A stretch of DNA of 64,000 nt, taken from assembly GCF_000724485.1 (NCBI RefSeq), contig NZ_CP007739.1, forward strand, positions 1,348,843 to 1,412,842. Reading direction: 5' to 3'. This document shows positions 52,776-62,914 of this stretch, piece by piece. The notes under the pieces were generated by a model. The model saw nothing but the letters and a program-made list of their open reading frames with translations, was not told where the DNA came from and made no database searches. A program made the translations under genes and the position numbers. How positions within the stretch are numbered: the stretch's first letter is position 1; every line of letters begins with the position of its first letter. Source of the DNA: Bacillus methanolicus MGA3. GTDB lineage: Bacteria > Bacillota > Bacilli > Bacillales > Cytobacillaceae.

Positions 52776-54278
52776 TTATAGCCAGTTATAAAGATTAGAT
52801 AGTCTTTCTACCAAGAAGCATGATGAAAAATTATTTTTAGAATAAAGAAAGAGCTCATTTGGATTTCTAAGAAAAGAATCCCCATTATTAATTCCATTGT
52901 ATTGTATATGCCATCCCTTGTTTTTTAATTCATCCATGAATTTGGGTTTTCTTTCCAAGAATATTTTTCTTTCTGCATGCATTTGGGAACGTAATGGATA
53001 GTGTTTTACAAGAAATTTAAACGGGGCAACCTTTCGATTATTAAATTGAGCGTCATGTCCACCTGAGTTTAATAAATTTATCCGTTGATCAGTCTTTTTC
53101 CACGTTTTTATAAATCCTCCATGGTATATTCCGAAATCAAAGTACTTAAAATGTTTCTCAAAATCTCCGCTTGTAAAGGTATTATCAATTGGATGAAAAT
53201 TAATCACTGTATGATCAATGGCATTGTAACCCATTTGATCAACATATTGAATCGCATCTCTTAAACTTAATTCTTCCCATGGAGATTCTCGAATTTCATC
53301 GGCATCACAATGGATAAACCAATTGGCATCTAAACTGCTTGAAAGCTCTTCTTTTCTCTCTAAAATCTGTGCGAAATTGAATTTGTTATCATTTTCATTT
53401 GGTTGAGTGAAAGGGAACCTTTCGCAGCCAATAAAATAAGGATTGCTTTTAAAATACTTTAAAATATCATAAGTTTTGTCGGTAGACCAATTATCTAAGA
53501 CATAAACATATATTTTTTGTTCAATTAATTTATTAATGGAATAATAGATGACATCTTCTTCATTATATACAGCCATAAGTGCCACTACTTTAAAATCATC
53601 ATCAAATGATTCTTTTGATAAATCCTCATTTCCTATTATTGCTAAAATTTGATCTTTTTTATTGGTAGATTTGTTTATTTTCGTTAAACCTAAAAATTCA
53701 ATGTTAAATATTAAATGATTTAGTAATTTTTTGAACTCGGATATGTTCCAATTCCTTTTACTTTTTAATATAAAGGAAGAATCCGGTGGTTGCTGCAGCT
53801 CTCTTTCTGGAGTTGTGATTAAACACATAGGGGAATACTTCATAGCTGTTTGAATGTTTAGCAGCAAATTCATTGGATTTTCTAGATATTCAATTTGATT
53901 TAAACAAAGTATTAATGATTCATTTAAGACTTGATCACTAATAGGCAATATTTTTACTTCCTCAAAATTATATTCAATCCATGTGTCAGAAATCTTATTA
54001 TTTATTGAATTTTCTATATTATGTTTACGATCTAATACAATAATTTTAAATTTAAGAGATAATTTTTCTAAAATATCGATATGTTTACACCCAAATGCAA
54101 CAATATATTTACAATTTAACCTTAAACCTAAGAATTCTATAAAAGAAAGAAGATCATTTTTTAATGGATGATTTTTTTCTCCGTGATAATCGTTATTTAT
54201 TTCTAATTCTGCACCTGATTTCTTTTTTTCATTTATAAAATAATTTTCCTCGATTAAGCTTTTTAGTAAATTATCCAA
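52776..54278 (-). CDS. Two-domain protein: methyltransferase-like N-terminus, family 2 glycosyltransferase C-terminus
   Basis: TTG 54278 lies eight bases after AAGGGG; GTG 54287 touches it. The roughly 500-residue protein has an N-terminal part (about 1-215) with a Rossmann-like layout (CKYIVAFGCKHIDILEKLSL, then KFKIIVLDRKHN, and a late LITTPERELQQP). It resembles a class I methyltransferase with a weakened glycine motif. The C-terminal part (about 225-500) is a GT2-type domain: VVALMAVYNEEDVIYYSINK, VLDNWSTDKT and the DxD motif FIHCDADEIRE. Both halves would act in glycan building. Very AT-rich codon use. Confidence 0.75.
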   Translation of the reverse strand: MDNLLKSLIEENYFINEKKKSGAELEINNDYHGEKNHPLKNDLLSFIEFLGLRLNCKYIVAFGCKHIDILEKLSLKFKIIVLDRKHNIENSINNKISDTWIEYNFEEVKILPISDQVLNESLILCLNQIEYLENPMNLLLNIQTAMKYSPMCLITTPERELQQPPDSSFILKSKRNWNISEFKKLLNHLIFNIEFLGLTKINKSTNKKDQILAIIGNEDLSKESFDDDFKVVALMAVYNEEDVIYYSINKLIEQKIYVYVLDNWSTDKTYDILKYFKSNPYFIGCERFPFTQPNENDNKFNFAQILERKEELSSSLDANWFIHCDADEIRESPWEELSLRDAIQYVDQMGYNAIDHTVINFHPIDNTFTSGDFEKHFKYFDFGIYHGGFIKTWKKTDQRINLLNSGGHDAQFNNRKVAPFKFLVKHYPLRSQMHAERKIFLERKPKFMDELKNKGWHIQYNGINNGDSFLRNPNELFLYSKNNFSSCFLVERLSNLYNWL

Positions 54279-54310
54279 ACGACACACCCCTTAGAATTTC
54301 TAATCAGATC

Positions 54311-54337
54311 ATGTAGTTAACTTATTATATGAATGAG
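54311..54337. repeat. Shared upstream segment, second copy
   Basis: ATGTAGTTAACTTATTATAT and GAATGAG match 49912-49939 with a one-base indel. On the minus strand it carries CATATAATA about 40 bases before the gene start. Confidence 0.5.
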
Positions 54338-54370
54338 GTATGAAAAGGGAATTTGTTTAGTTTTATTAAT

Positions 54371-54438
54371 TAATCGAACTGCTGGAACGGTACAGACGGT
54401 GGTGTAGAGGTGGGGGTTAGTCACCTATCCTATTTGAT
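54371..54438 (+). mobile_element. Relic of the domain V-VI end of a group II intron
   Basis: Pieces AACGGTAC, GACGGTGGTG, AGAGGT, GGGGGTTAGTCACC and TTTGAT follow the order of the 3' end of the two introns (29120-29198; 48317-48395), with several changes. No upstream intron sequence remains, so this is a degraded footprint of a former insertion. Confidence 0.75.
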
Positions 54439-54582
54439 GGATAGTCTTTTGTTTCTCGGAAAATGAGGCATTTGGCCGCGTTCCTCTTGTGTTGGACAAT
54501 ACATAATATGTTTATAACAAAAAATCAAAGAATTGCGTCTTATGAAAGGACTAAGGTTCCCGATCTTTTTTTCAAAAATTAA

Positions 54583-55560
<978 letters not shown>

Positions 55561-55718
55561 GCATCACATAATAGTTCTTATATTTTTCATAACACATTCA
55601 GTCTTGCTCGTGCATCGACAAGATGAAGCTGACTGTAAGGAAAATAAAATTCATACGTCTAGACTGCACGATTGTGTAGTCTTTCTATTTTTGATCTGAT
55701 CAAAAGGGAGGACATGAA

Positions 55719-56993
55719 ATGACTCCAATCGTATCGGTTATTTTAACGAGTTATAACAAACCGAAAACCATTGGTAAAGCCATTGAGAGTGTGCTTAATC
55801 AAACATTTGGGAATTGGGAACTTTTCATAATGGACGATAACTCCCAAAAAGAAACTGTTGAAATCATACAACGATATGTAAATGATCCAAGAATTCACTA
55901 TATTAACAGTCATATTCAAGATAGTGAAAGATATAAAACAACAAGATATGCAACATTAATTAATGAAGCAATACCGAAGACGAAAGGAAAGTACATTACT
56001 TATTTAACGGACGATAATATTTTCTTTCCTAAACGGTTCGAAATGATGGTAAAAGTGTTAGATCAAAATCCAAATATAGAGATCGTTTATTCTCAGCAAT
56101 TAGTGACATGGCTTGACGAAAATGGTGGTGTTGAAAGGGAAGCTGTTCGAAGAACTTATGGAATATTAACGAATCCTAGTGGATTAGTGGATCATTGTTC
56201 CATCATGCATTCAAGAAAAATTGCTGATGATGTATTTAATGAATACGGCAGTTTCTGGGATGATAATCCAGTCAATTGGTTTAATGGAGATGCGGCATTT
56301 TGGAATCGATTAACAAAGTTTAAACCGTTTTATCCTATTCGAACCATTTTGGATATCGCTTTGAAAGACCCGGAATCTTTCCAAAGATTGTATACTCATT
56401 TGCCCAAAAAAATTCCAAACGGGACGTTGGTCAGAGGATTATTTTCTGATGTGTATATCATCGACAATCAGAAACGACGGAAAATTTCCCAAGATGTTTT
56501 TTATAAAATGAAATTTCATCCAGACCAGATAGTAAGAATACCAGATCCTTTTCTTTTTAAATATAATGAGGGATTCCCTGTCGACAGCCAGGTTTTCTCA
56601 GACCCATCTCTTTTTCCTAATCAAAGGCTCATTATGTCTCCACAAAATCCTTCGGTATATATTTTTCAAAACCATAAAAAGCATCTGATCCGAAATGATA
56701 AAGCATTTAAAGACTATAAATTTCAAAGGAATCAAATTGTGTATGTAAGTGACGATTTCTTGGCTCAAATACCAGACGGATTACCAATTGAAGAAATGTC
56801 CCATGAGATTTCGATTTTACCTGATGGCGTTTTATTTCATTCTCATTCCTTTCATTATATCAGTTTGAATAATCACCTTCATCCAATCGAAAAACAAGTG
56901 GCAATAAAACTAAACCTCCCTGTATCAGATCCAGTCAGAATTGATCATACCTTTTTGGCTAAATTCAAACAAGGAGAGCCTTTTACATGGTAA
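55719..56993 (+). CDS. Family 2 glycosyltransferase with three C-terminal repeats, paralogue
   Basis: ATG 55719, after AAGGGAGGACATGAA, gives 424 residues with the same layout as the protein at 33744. The GT2 domain covers about 1-225 (VSVILTSYNKPKTIGKAIES, FIMDDNSQKET, TYLTDDNIFFPKRFE). Three repeats follow (IPNGTLVRGLFSDVYIIDNQ; FPNQRLIMSPQNPSVYIFQN; LPDGVLFHSHSFHYISLNN). The two proteins are similar throughout, so they arose by duplication and now lie 21 kb apart in opposite orientation. Acceptor and donor are unknown. Confidence 0.86.
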   Translation: MTPIVSVILTSYNKPKTIGKAIESVLNQTFGNWELFIMDDNSQKETVEIIQRYVNDPRIHYINSHIQDSERYKTTRYATLINEAIPKTKGKYITYLTDDNIFFPKRFEMMVKVLDQNPNIEIVYSQQLVTWLDENGGVEREAVRRTYGILTNPSGLVDHCSIMHSRKIADDVFNEYGSFWDDNPVNWFNGDAAFWNRLTKFKPFYPIRTILDIALKDPESFQRLYTHLPKKIPNGTLVRGLFSDVYIIDNQKRRKISQDVFYKMKFHPDQIVRIPDPFLFKYNEGFPVDSQVFSDPSLFPNQRLIMSPQNPSVYIFQNHKKHLIRNDKAFKDYKFQRNQIVYVSDDFLAQIPDGLPIEEMSHEISILPDGVLFHSHSFHYISLNNHLHPIEKQVAIKLNLPVSDPVRIDHTFLAKFKQGEPFTW

Positions 56994-57112
56994 ATTTTTT
57001 ATCAAATTTCTGATGGCACTACTGTAATGTCAACATGAATAAATATGACACACTTACATTCATTCGTCATAAATTGGTAGAAGGTCAAGGTGAAATGAAA
57101 GGGGCGAACGGG

Positions 57113-57724
57113 ATGAAGGAGATTTTTACAAAAATATATAAGAAGAATTTATGGGGGAGCTCTGAGTCGGTATCAGGGCCGGGTTCATCTCTTACGCAAA
57201 CAAGGCCACTTATCAAGCAGTTACCCATTTTAATAAAACAACTTCAAATAAAAAAAGTTTTAGATGCACCTTGTGGTGATTTTAATTGGATGAAGGAAAT
57301 TCACCAACATATAGAATCTTATATCGGTATTGATATTGTGGAAGAATTGATTGATCATAATAACAAAACATATACAACAGAGAATGTTCAGTTCATTCAT
57401 TGTGACATGACAAAAGATCCTTTACCAAAGGTTGATTTAATTCTTTGCCGTGATTGTCTAGTACATTTTTGCATTGATGATATAAGATTAGCCATTAGCA
57501 ATATGAAAGACAGTAGATCAAAGTATTTATTAACAACAACGTTTCCAAACAATAAGCGAAATACCGATATACTGACAGGGGGATGGCGTCCTCTTAATCT
57601 AGAAATGGAGCCCTTCCATTTTCCAAAACCAATCTTGTTGATCAATGAGTTTCGGAATAAGAGGAATCGAACTTATATGGATAAATCATTAGGATTATGG
57701 GAGTTGGATACGCTTAGTTTTTAA
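57113..57724 (+). CDS. Class I SAM-dependent methyltransferase
   Basis: ATG 57113 has AAAGGGG eight bases upstream, and the family-like start KEIFTKIYKKNLWGSSES supports it; earlier in-frame ATG codons exist at 57035 and 57095. The 203-residue protein has KKVLDAPCGDFNWMKEIHQH (SAM motif I, about residues 47-66), YIGIDIVEELI, and DLILCRDCLVHFCIDDI (about 114-130). Similar small methyltransferases occur in surface-glycan loci and act on sugars. Probably co-transcribed with the glycosyltransferase upstream. Confidence 0.82.
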   Translation: MKEIFTKIYKKNLWGSSESVSGPGSSLTQTRPLIKQLPILIKQLQIKKVLDAPCGDFNWMKEIHQHIESYIGIDIVEELIDHNNKTYTTENVQFIHCDMTKDPLPKVDLILCRDCLVHFCIDDIRLAISNMKDSRSKYLLTTTFPNNKRNTDILTGGWRPLNLEMEPFHFPKPILLINEFRNKRNRTYMDKSLGLWELDTLSF

Positions 57725-57744
57725 AGTCTTTTCAATCAATTTCT

Positions 57745-57784
57745 AAAAAGATGACTCTGGCCATTACCGGAGTCATCTTTTTTA
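57745..57784 (+). terminator. Terminator between convergent glycan genes
   Basis: AAAGATGACTC and GAGTCATCTTT enclose TGGCCATTACCG and are followed by TTT; the A/T flanks allow use in both directions. Confidence 0.8.
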
Positions 57785-57841
57785 CCTGCAAATACAATGT
57801 CTTTTTTAAGACTGTCCAACTTTTGAGGTACTGTTCATCTT

Positions 57842-58669
57842 TCAAATAGGAAAATAATGACGTTCTCGATTGAAAGGCTTTTCCCGTTCCACTGTTTTTG
57901 CAATTTCATCCAAATTATTCATCTTCCATTTATGAAAAAACTTTCGACTGTTTTCTTGGATGATCTCTGATTGTAATTTTCTATTTATATGAAAACTTCT
58001 GCTTCCATAGTGATGAATATAAACGTCATTTGCAACCCAAAGTTTTTTTTCACATATTTTAGCTCTGAGACAGAAGTCTGCGTCTTCAAAATACCCTGGG
58101 AAAAATTGTTCATCAAACCCTCCAATTATATCAATCAAGCTTTTTTTAAAAGCCATACAAAGGCCGCTTAAATAGTCAACTTCATACCCCTGTTTGTTAT
58201 GATTTTTGCTCCACTCAGAAGCGAATGTTTGCATTTGTTTGACTCTTCGATAAGGAACGGGATTAATAGCTTGGTGGGGAACAATCACGTTTGATCTTGG
58301 GCCCACTATACCAATAGAATGATCATGATTGATCCACCAAAGCAACCTAGTCAACCATCCTTCTGTAACTACTGTATCATTGTTAAGTAGGACGATATTT
58401 TCTCCTTTTGCTATGGATATCCCTTGGTTACACCCTCCTGAAAAACCTTTGTTTTGTTGATTAACAATCATTCTGGCCTTAGGAAGAGATTTTAGAAATT
58501 CATGAGTGCCATCTGTGGATCCATTATCAATCAAAATTAATTCATAGAATTCTTTCGTATATTGAAAAATACTGAAAATGCATTCCTTAGTAAAACGAAG
58601 AGCGTTATGGGTAAGAATGATGATCGATGTTAATGGGGAATTTTCAATAAAGTTATTATTATTGCTCAT
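57842..58669 (-). CDS. Family 2 glycosyltransferase, paralogue of 50083
   Basis: ATG 58669, after GAAGGATGGCTTAAT, gives 275 residues. Motifs: LTSIIILTHNALRFTKECIF, LILIDNGSTDGT, IVLLNNDTVVTEGWLTRLLW (DxD-like, about residues 90-109), FDEQFFPGYFEDADFCLRAK and VYIHHYGSRSF. It is similar from end to end to the protein at 50083, including the end EKPFNRERHYFPI versus ESPFDRSKHYIPL. It is the second gene of a minus-strand pair. Confidence 0.87.
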   Translation of the reverse strand: MSNNNNFIENSPLTSIIILTHNALRFTKECIFSIFQYTKEFYELILIDNGSTDGTHEFLKSLPKARMIVNQQNKGFSGGCNQGISIAKGENIVLLNNDTVVTEGWLTRLLWWINHDHSIGIVGPRSNVIVPHQAINPVPYRRVKQMQTFASEWSKNHNKQGYEVDYLSGLCMAFKKSLIDIIGGFDEQFFPGYFEDADFCLRAKICEKKLWVANDVYIHHYGSRSFHINRKLQSEIIQENSRKFFHKWKMNNLDEIAKTVEREKPFNRERHYFPI

Positions 58670-58745
58670 ATTAAGCCATCCTTCCGTGTGAGGAGCGGAA
58701 CACTTCACCATTTAAGAAAGTGGATACAGGAAGTTCTTTAGATGT

Positions 58746-59627
58746 TTAAAAATCGATATGAAACTTTTTAAAGTACCAGTCATCATCATATTTTCTTTTT
58801 TGAAAATAGATTTCACGTTGTTTCATAATTCCATCTTGCAATAATTGTGATTCAAATTGTCTTGCTTTCCTTATTCGCGTCATTTTCTTACATTTTTGTA
58901 TTCGCTCAGGCTTAAAATGAGAGAAGGCCATCCTTAGTAAATTGTAATAAACATCATCATAGCTGACTTTATAAGGATGGGCCTTTCTAAATACATGCAA
59001 TATTTTCACATCAGGATGAACATGACAACGATATCCGAAAAGCCATAATTTGATCGAAAGTTCTACATCTTCATGACCCCATGTTTTAAAACCCTTCTCA
59101 AATCCGCCGATGTCGTCAAACACTGCTCTTGGAATGACAATGCATCCCCCGGGTAATATAGCCGTTTCAAATAATCCGTTTTGTTTCTGGTTCCATTTGA
59201 TTGTAAGCTTTGGCGTTAGGGATTGCCCATAACCAACAATTTCAGGAGCCGTTGTGGAAGCAATTGCGGGTGAAACTGCATCTGTTTTTCCCGAAAGCAA
59301 TGGTTCTAATAATCGGTCGATCCACCAATCCTCAAACTGCAAATGCGCATCACAAAAAATCAGATATTCTCCTGACGAATGTTCTGCACCTAAATTTCTT
59401 GCATTTGCAGCACCAATTCCGACTGTATGAATCAGTTTAACGCGTTCTTTTTTATCATATGTTTCGAGAAATTCACAGCAATTGTCTGTAGATCCATCGT
59501 TCACAACAATGACTTCGAATGGATAGTTTGTCTTAACTGAAAATAAAGAATCAAGAGTTGATTTCACGTTTTCACCTTCATTTTTTGCTGGAAATATTAT
59601 AGAAGCAAAAAGATGAGCTTCATTCAT
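58746..59627 (-). CDS. Family 2 glycosyltransferase (ppGalNAc-transferase-like)
   Basis: The 293-residue protein starts LFASIIFPAKNEGENVKSTL. It has VIVVNDGSTDNCCEFL, the metal-binding LIFCDAHLQFEDWWIDRLLE (DxH, about residues 88-107), LPGGCIVIPRAVFDDIGGFE, and the acceptor-side motif KGFKTWGHEDVELSIKLWLF. The DxH and WGxED-type motifs are those of polypeptide GalNAc-transferase-like GT-A enzymes, so it could start glycan chains on a protein. The start has AAGAAGGAGCGACACGA upstream. A sigma-K-like promoter lies at 59662. Confidence 0.82.
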   Translation of the reverse strand: MNEAHLFASIIFPAKNEGENVKSTLDSLFSVKTNYPFEVIVVNDGSTDNCCEFLETYDKKERVKLIHTVGIGAANARNLGAEHSSGEYLIFCDAHLQFEDWWIDRLLEPLLSGKTDAVSPAIASTTAPEIVGYGQSLTPKLTIKWNQKQNGLFETAILPGGCIVIPRAVFDDIGGFEKGFKTWGHEDVELSIKLWLFGYRCHVHPDVKILHVFRKAHPYKVSYDDVYYNLLRMAFSHFKPERIQKCKKMTRIRKARQFESQLLQDGIMKQREIYFQKRKYDDDWYFKKFHIDF

Positions 59628-59661
59628 TCGTGTCGCTCCTTCTTAAAATATATTTCTATAC

Positions 59662-59688
59662 CAATGTATGATTATTACTAATATTTGT
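59662..59688 (-). promoter_or_regulatory. Sigma-K-like promoter, minus strand
   Basis: On the minus strand AC (59688-59687), 16 bases, CATACATTG (59670-59662). One mismatch (TG for TA) to the sigma-K -10. It serves the two-gene glycosyltransferase operon. Confidence 0.5.
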
Positions 59689-59918
59689 GAGCAAGAGTCC
59701 CTTTTTAAATAGGGAGCCAATGAACTACAGGTAAAAGGAAAAGTAAGATTTTTTCTAAAAATCAAAAAATAGGTGTAAGTCTACAGACAACTGTCTATGC
59801 CATTTATCAATTTGTGACATATACAATAATAAGTCAAAACAATCAAGGCTTTACCCCTATTATGATTGAGTGTCCTTTTGATTGCTTTTGATTCTATAAA
59901 TATGAAGGAGTGAATGAT

Positions 59919-60716
59919 ATGAAGAGAAATACTAGTTGTGGTTGCAATGATCACAATCACCATGGGTGCCCGCCTCAACCGGATTGTGACAAAGCGCGTT
60001 CCATTACCTCGGATTGTGTAGCTGTACCGTTTATTGGAGGAGATGAAGAAACAACAGTCGTTCTTACGGATGTGGAATTGCAAGCACTTGTGGAAGCGAA
60101 TATTAAGCTGCCTTCGTTTGCAAGGGATATTAAACAAATTCGCAAAAATGTTAAATTGACACAGTGCAAAGCTATTCCAGCCGGTGGAAATCCTAATGCT
60201 GTAAAGTTATTTGTCGAAGGTGTAGTACACAAAAATATTCAATTTGTTGAGGACTGCAACGGATGGGTGAGGGATTTTAGTGTAGAAATTCCTTTTAGAT
60301 GCCATAGAGCTGTGTCCGTTTTTAACCCGCCTGTTTTTCCATTTGGCGAGTTCAGTGTCAAAAATAATGTTTTTGAAAGAAGAGAGCTTGCAAAAGATGG
60401 ACATGGAGCCGATCGATGCACAACCGGTTCCTTATCTTTCGAGGTTTTTAATGAACCAATCCAATGCAAATTGCTTGCTGCCGCAGTGAACCAGTTAGAT
60501 ACTCTACAAGATTTTGATAACTGGGGTCGATTCGATAAGATTGAGGAGAAAATGGAAGTCTTTCTTATCATTAAATTGTTCCAAAAACAACAAGCACCTT
60601 TTGTACCGCCAACTCCATTCCCAACTCCTACAATCGGTGACGGTAGCGCAGCAACTTTTTCACAGCCTTCACAATTAACGATTTTCGACAGATTTAGACA
60701 AATTATTGGGCAATAA
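59919..60716 (+). CDS. SPOCS/CsxC-like spore-surface protein
   Basis: ATG 59919, eight bases after GAAGGAG, gives 265 residues. A Cys/His-rich N-terminus (TSCGCNDHNHHGCPPQPDC, about residues 6-24) precedes a beta-rich domain: TVVLTDVELQALVEANIKLP, DIKQIRKNVKLTQCKAIPAG, LFVEGVVHKNIQFVED, and FSVEIPFRCHRAVSV. The pattern (inhibitor-like strand, KxVKLTQC, LFVxGxVxKNIQ) is that of SPOCS/DUF3794-type spore proteins such as CsxC and SipL. A shared fold with the protein at 62915 is clear. It has no signal peptide, as expected for a coat or exosporium protein made in the mother cell. Confidence 0.8.
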   Translation: MKRNTSCGCNDHNHHGCPPQPDCDKARSITSDCVAVPFIGGDEETTVVLTDVELQALVEANIKLPSFARDIKQIRKNVKLTQCKAIPAGGNPNAVKLFVEGVVHKNIQFVEDCNGWVRDFSVEIPFRCHRAVSVFNPPVFPFGEFSVKNNVFERRELAKDGHGADRCTTGSLSFEVFNEPIQCKLLAAAVNQLDTLQDFDNWGRFDKIEEKMEVFLIIKLFQKQQAPFVPPTPFPTPTIGDGSAATFSQPSQLTIFDRFRQIIGQ

Positions 60717-60730
60717 TAAGTAATGTAAAA

Positions 60731-60755
60731 GGGTGTCTCATTTTCCGAGACACCC
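60731..60755 (-). terminator. Terminator between convergent spore-surface genes
   Basis: GGGTGTCTC (60731-60739) and GAGACACCC (60747-60755). On the minus strand the stem is followed by TTTT, so it mainly serves the Ser/Glu-rich gene; it may work less well for the plus strand. Confidence 0.7.
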
Positions 60756-60812
60756 CTCAATAAATTCATCCCTTAATGTTATTAATCAATGAAACAACCC
60801 TATCCTTGAATC

Positions 60813-62711
60813 TCACATATGATTAAGGTGAATATACTGCGGCTGCAATAAATCGATAGAAAGATTTGCTCTTCCTTGAATGAAAAGTTTTGGTGTATTG
60901 TCTTGAAAATTTACTTCCTCATGCCATATGAAATTGATGCTATGCAAATGATGTTGAATATGATCGGCGAACTGTTCGTGAAATTGGCGGTGTGTGTTGC
61001 TTTCGTTGCCATTGTCAAACAAATACTTTTCATTACTGCTGCATGCTATTAATGGAGGATAAATCCAGTGAACATTTGTTGTTTTTTGCCATGGTATTTG
61101 AATTTTTGACGTATGAAAAGAATGTGTAGAGTTCTCGCTTACATATTCGATATCTGCAATTAAAACACCTGTTATAAAGATTGTGTTGGAAGGAAGAAGC
61201 ACACGAATATCCAAAGAGTGAATGGACCAATCAATTTTTGTGATCTTTGTTAGTGGAAAAAATAGTTCAAATGAATCAAAAACCTCGATATCAATTTCCA
61301 TATTAGCTAATAATACTGGGAGTTTTACGATTGGAAGAGGATCTTTCTTTGGAAGAACACTAATTAAACTTGGATTTTGCAAATTATGTTGGCAATTCTC
61401 CATTCTTTCTTCTTCTGAACAATCTTGTATTGATGAAGATTCTTCAAGCATCGATGAAATTTTTTCATAAAAAGATAAAGATATATCCTGAGAAGAAGAA
61501 CTTTCATCTGTCAAAGAAGAGGATTCCTTTTGAGTTGAAGATATTTTTTCTTGTAAGGAACAGGCTTCCTCTTGAGTTGAAGTTATTTCATCATGCAAGG
61601 AAGAGGCTTCTTCTTGAGAAGAAGAATTTTCTTCTTGCAAGAAAAAGGATTCCACCTGGGAAAAAGAACTTTCTTCCTGCCAAGAAAAAGATTCATCTTG
61701 GGAAAAAGAACTTTCATCCTGCAAAGAAGATGATTCCTCTAGAGAAGAAGAACTTTCTTCCAGTAATTTTTGCATTGATTCCTTTATGATTGAATCTTGC
61801 ACATCTTCGCTTTGGCTTTCATTGGCAGAAAATGATTTCTTTTCGATGTCCTTATCAATAGGGAAGTCAATTTCATCGAAACTGTTAGTTTCTTTATCAG
61901 CTAAACCATGATGTTCAACTGGATATTTGTAATTAATTTGCTCCTTTAAAATCGTTGAATCTTGTTCTGAAATTGAGTTCCCTTGATTTTCCACAGTATT
62001 TTTTACTTCAATTGTAATTTCTGAATTTGTTAATTGATCTTCGGGAACAGTTTTGGGTTCTTCTTCCTTTATTGAATCTGATTCATCCTTCACCGAAGCA
62101 AATTCATCATCAATGGAATTCTCAATGGAAAATTCCAATTCTTCACTTAAGCTCTCATCCCCGGATAATATTTCATTGCTTTTTTGTTCATTCAAAACGT
62201 TTTCTTTTATAATTTCAGTATTTTCTTCATGAAAGATCTCATTTTTGCCTGAAGTATCAGTTTGTGGTGAGATACCTTGGTCATTTACTTCTTTCATTGA
62301 TTCATGATCCTGAACAAAAGAGTTCAATTGATTTTCCTCATCTGAAGGTGGTCTTTCTGTTGATTTTTTTAATTGCTTGTTGCTGATTTTTTGTTTCTTT
62401 TTAAAAGATTTTGTATCAGGTCCAACAACCTTAGGAGGAGGCAATATAAAAGGAGTAGCGACGTTTGGAGTGAATATTTTGACGGTTGAGGAAACTTGTT
62501 CTTCATGGCCAGTACTTGTTTTTCTATTTTGTATATCAGATTTATGCAAATTTTGATCGTAACTGCCGTAAACCTGATTACCTCGATTGTTCATCATAGT
62601 AGGGGTATATTGGTGAAAATTCGTATTGCTGCCCGTAAGGTCGGTTAGATAATCATTCCTTTTTTTTTGATGTAGGTTCATTTCATGAAAAGTATTCCTC
62701 TCATTGTTCAT
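60813..62711 (-). CDS. Ser/Glu-rich heptad-repeat protein with C-terminal SPOCS-like domain
   Basis: The 632-residue acidic protein starts with an Asn/His/Gln-rich region (about 1-80), then a basic KKKQKISNKQLKKS patch, a long Glu/Ser-rich stretch, and from about residue 316 to 430 a run of seven-residue repeats of the type S-(L/S)-Q-(D/E)-E-S-S. The C-terminal 200 residues (LPIVKLPVLLANMEIDIEVF, FITGVLIADIEYVSEN) resemble the SPOCS fold of its neighbours. The start is uncertain: ATG 62711 has no clear ribosome site, while GAGGAGGGAA lies 40 bases further upstream. It has no signal peptide. Likely a flexible spacer or mineral- or glycan-bearing protein on the spore surface. Confidence 0.75.
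   Translation of the reverse strand: MNNERNTFHEMNLHQKKRNDYLTDLTGSNTNFHQYTPTMMNNRGNQVYGSYDQNLHKSDIQNRKTSTGHEEQVSSTVKIFTPNVATPFILPPPKVVGPDTKSFKKKQKISNKQLKKSTERPPSDEENQLNSFVQDHESMKEVNDQGISPQTDTSGKNEIFHEENTEIIKENVLNEQKSNEILSGDESLSEELEFSIENSIDDEFASVKDESDSIKEEEPKTVPEDQLTNSEITIEVKNTVENQGNSISEQDSTILKEQINYKYPVEHHGLADKETNSFDEIDFPIDKDIEKKSFSANESQSEDVQDSIIKESMQKLLEESSSSLEESSSLQDESSFSQDESFSWQEESSFSQVESFFLQEENSSSQEEASSLHDEITSTQEEACSLQEKISSTQKESSSLTDESSSSQDISLSFYEKISSMLEESSSIQDCSEEERMENCQHNLQNPSLISVLPKKDPLPIVKLPVLLANMEIDIEVFDSFELFFPLTKITKIDWSIHSLDIRVLLPSNTIFITGVLIADIEYVSENSTHSFHTSKIQIPWQKTTNVHWIYPPLIACSSNEKYLFDNGNESNTHRQFHEQFADHIQHHLHSINFIWHEEVNFQDNTPKLFIQGRANLSIDLLQPQYIHLNHM
61415..61765. repeat. 21-bp tandem repeat coding for Ser/Glu heptads
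   Basis: About sixteen units of 21 bases encode heptads such as SLQDESS, FSQDESF, SWQEESS, FSQVESF, FLQEENS, SSQEEAS, SLHDEIT, STQEEAC, SLQEKIS and STQKESS. Units differ by several bases, so the array is old, not a recent slippage product. Confidence 0.8.
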
Positions 62712-62914
62712 ATTGCAATGGAAGGTATTGCTTAATGAAGCATCCTTTCCAATTCCCTCCTCTTCCTCATTTTTTAAATTGATTTAAAATATTGTCCAGT
62801 TGTACAAAAAATAGAAGTATAAATTTATCAGGATGAAACTATACAAACAGGAAAGGGGATTATACCAAAAAACCAGTATACTCCCCAAGAATTTCACACT
62901 AAAAAATAGAGCAA

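Noticed and set aside
61370..61789. Lys/Glu/Leu-rich open frame on the plus strand
   Set aside because: It is the reverse frame of the Ser/Glu heptad array; the repeat pattern makes sense only on the minus strand.
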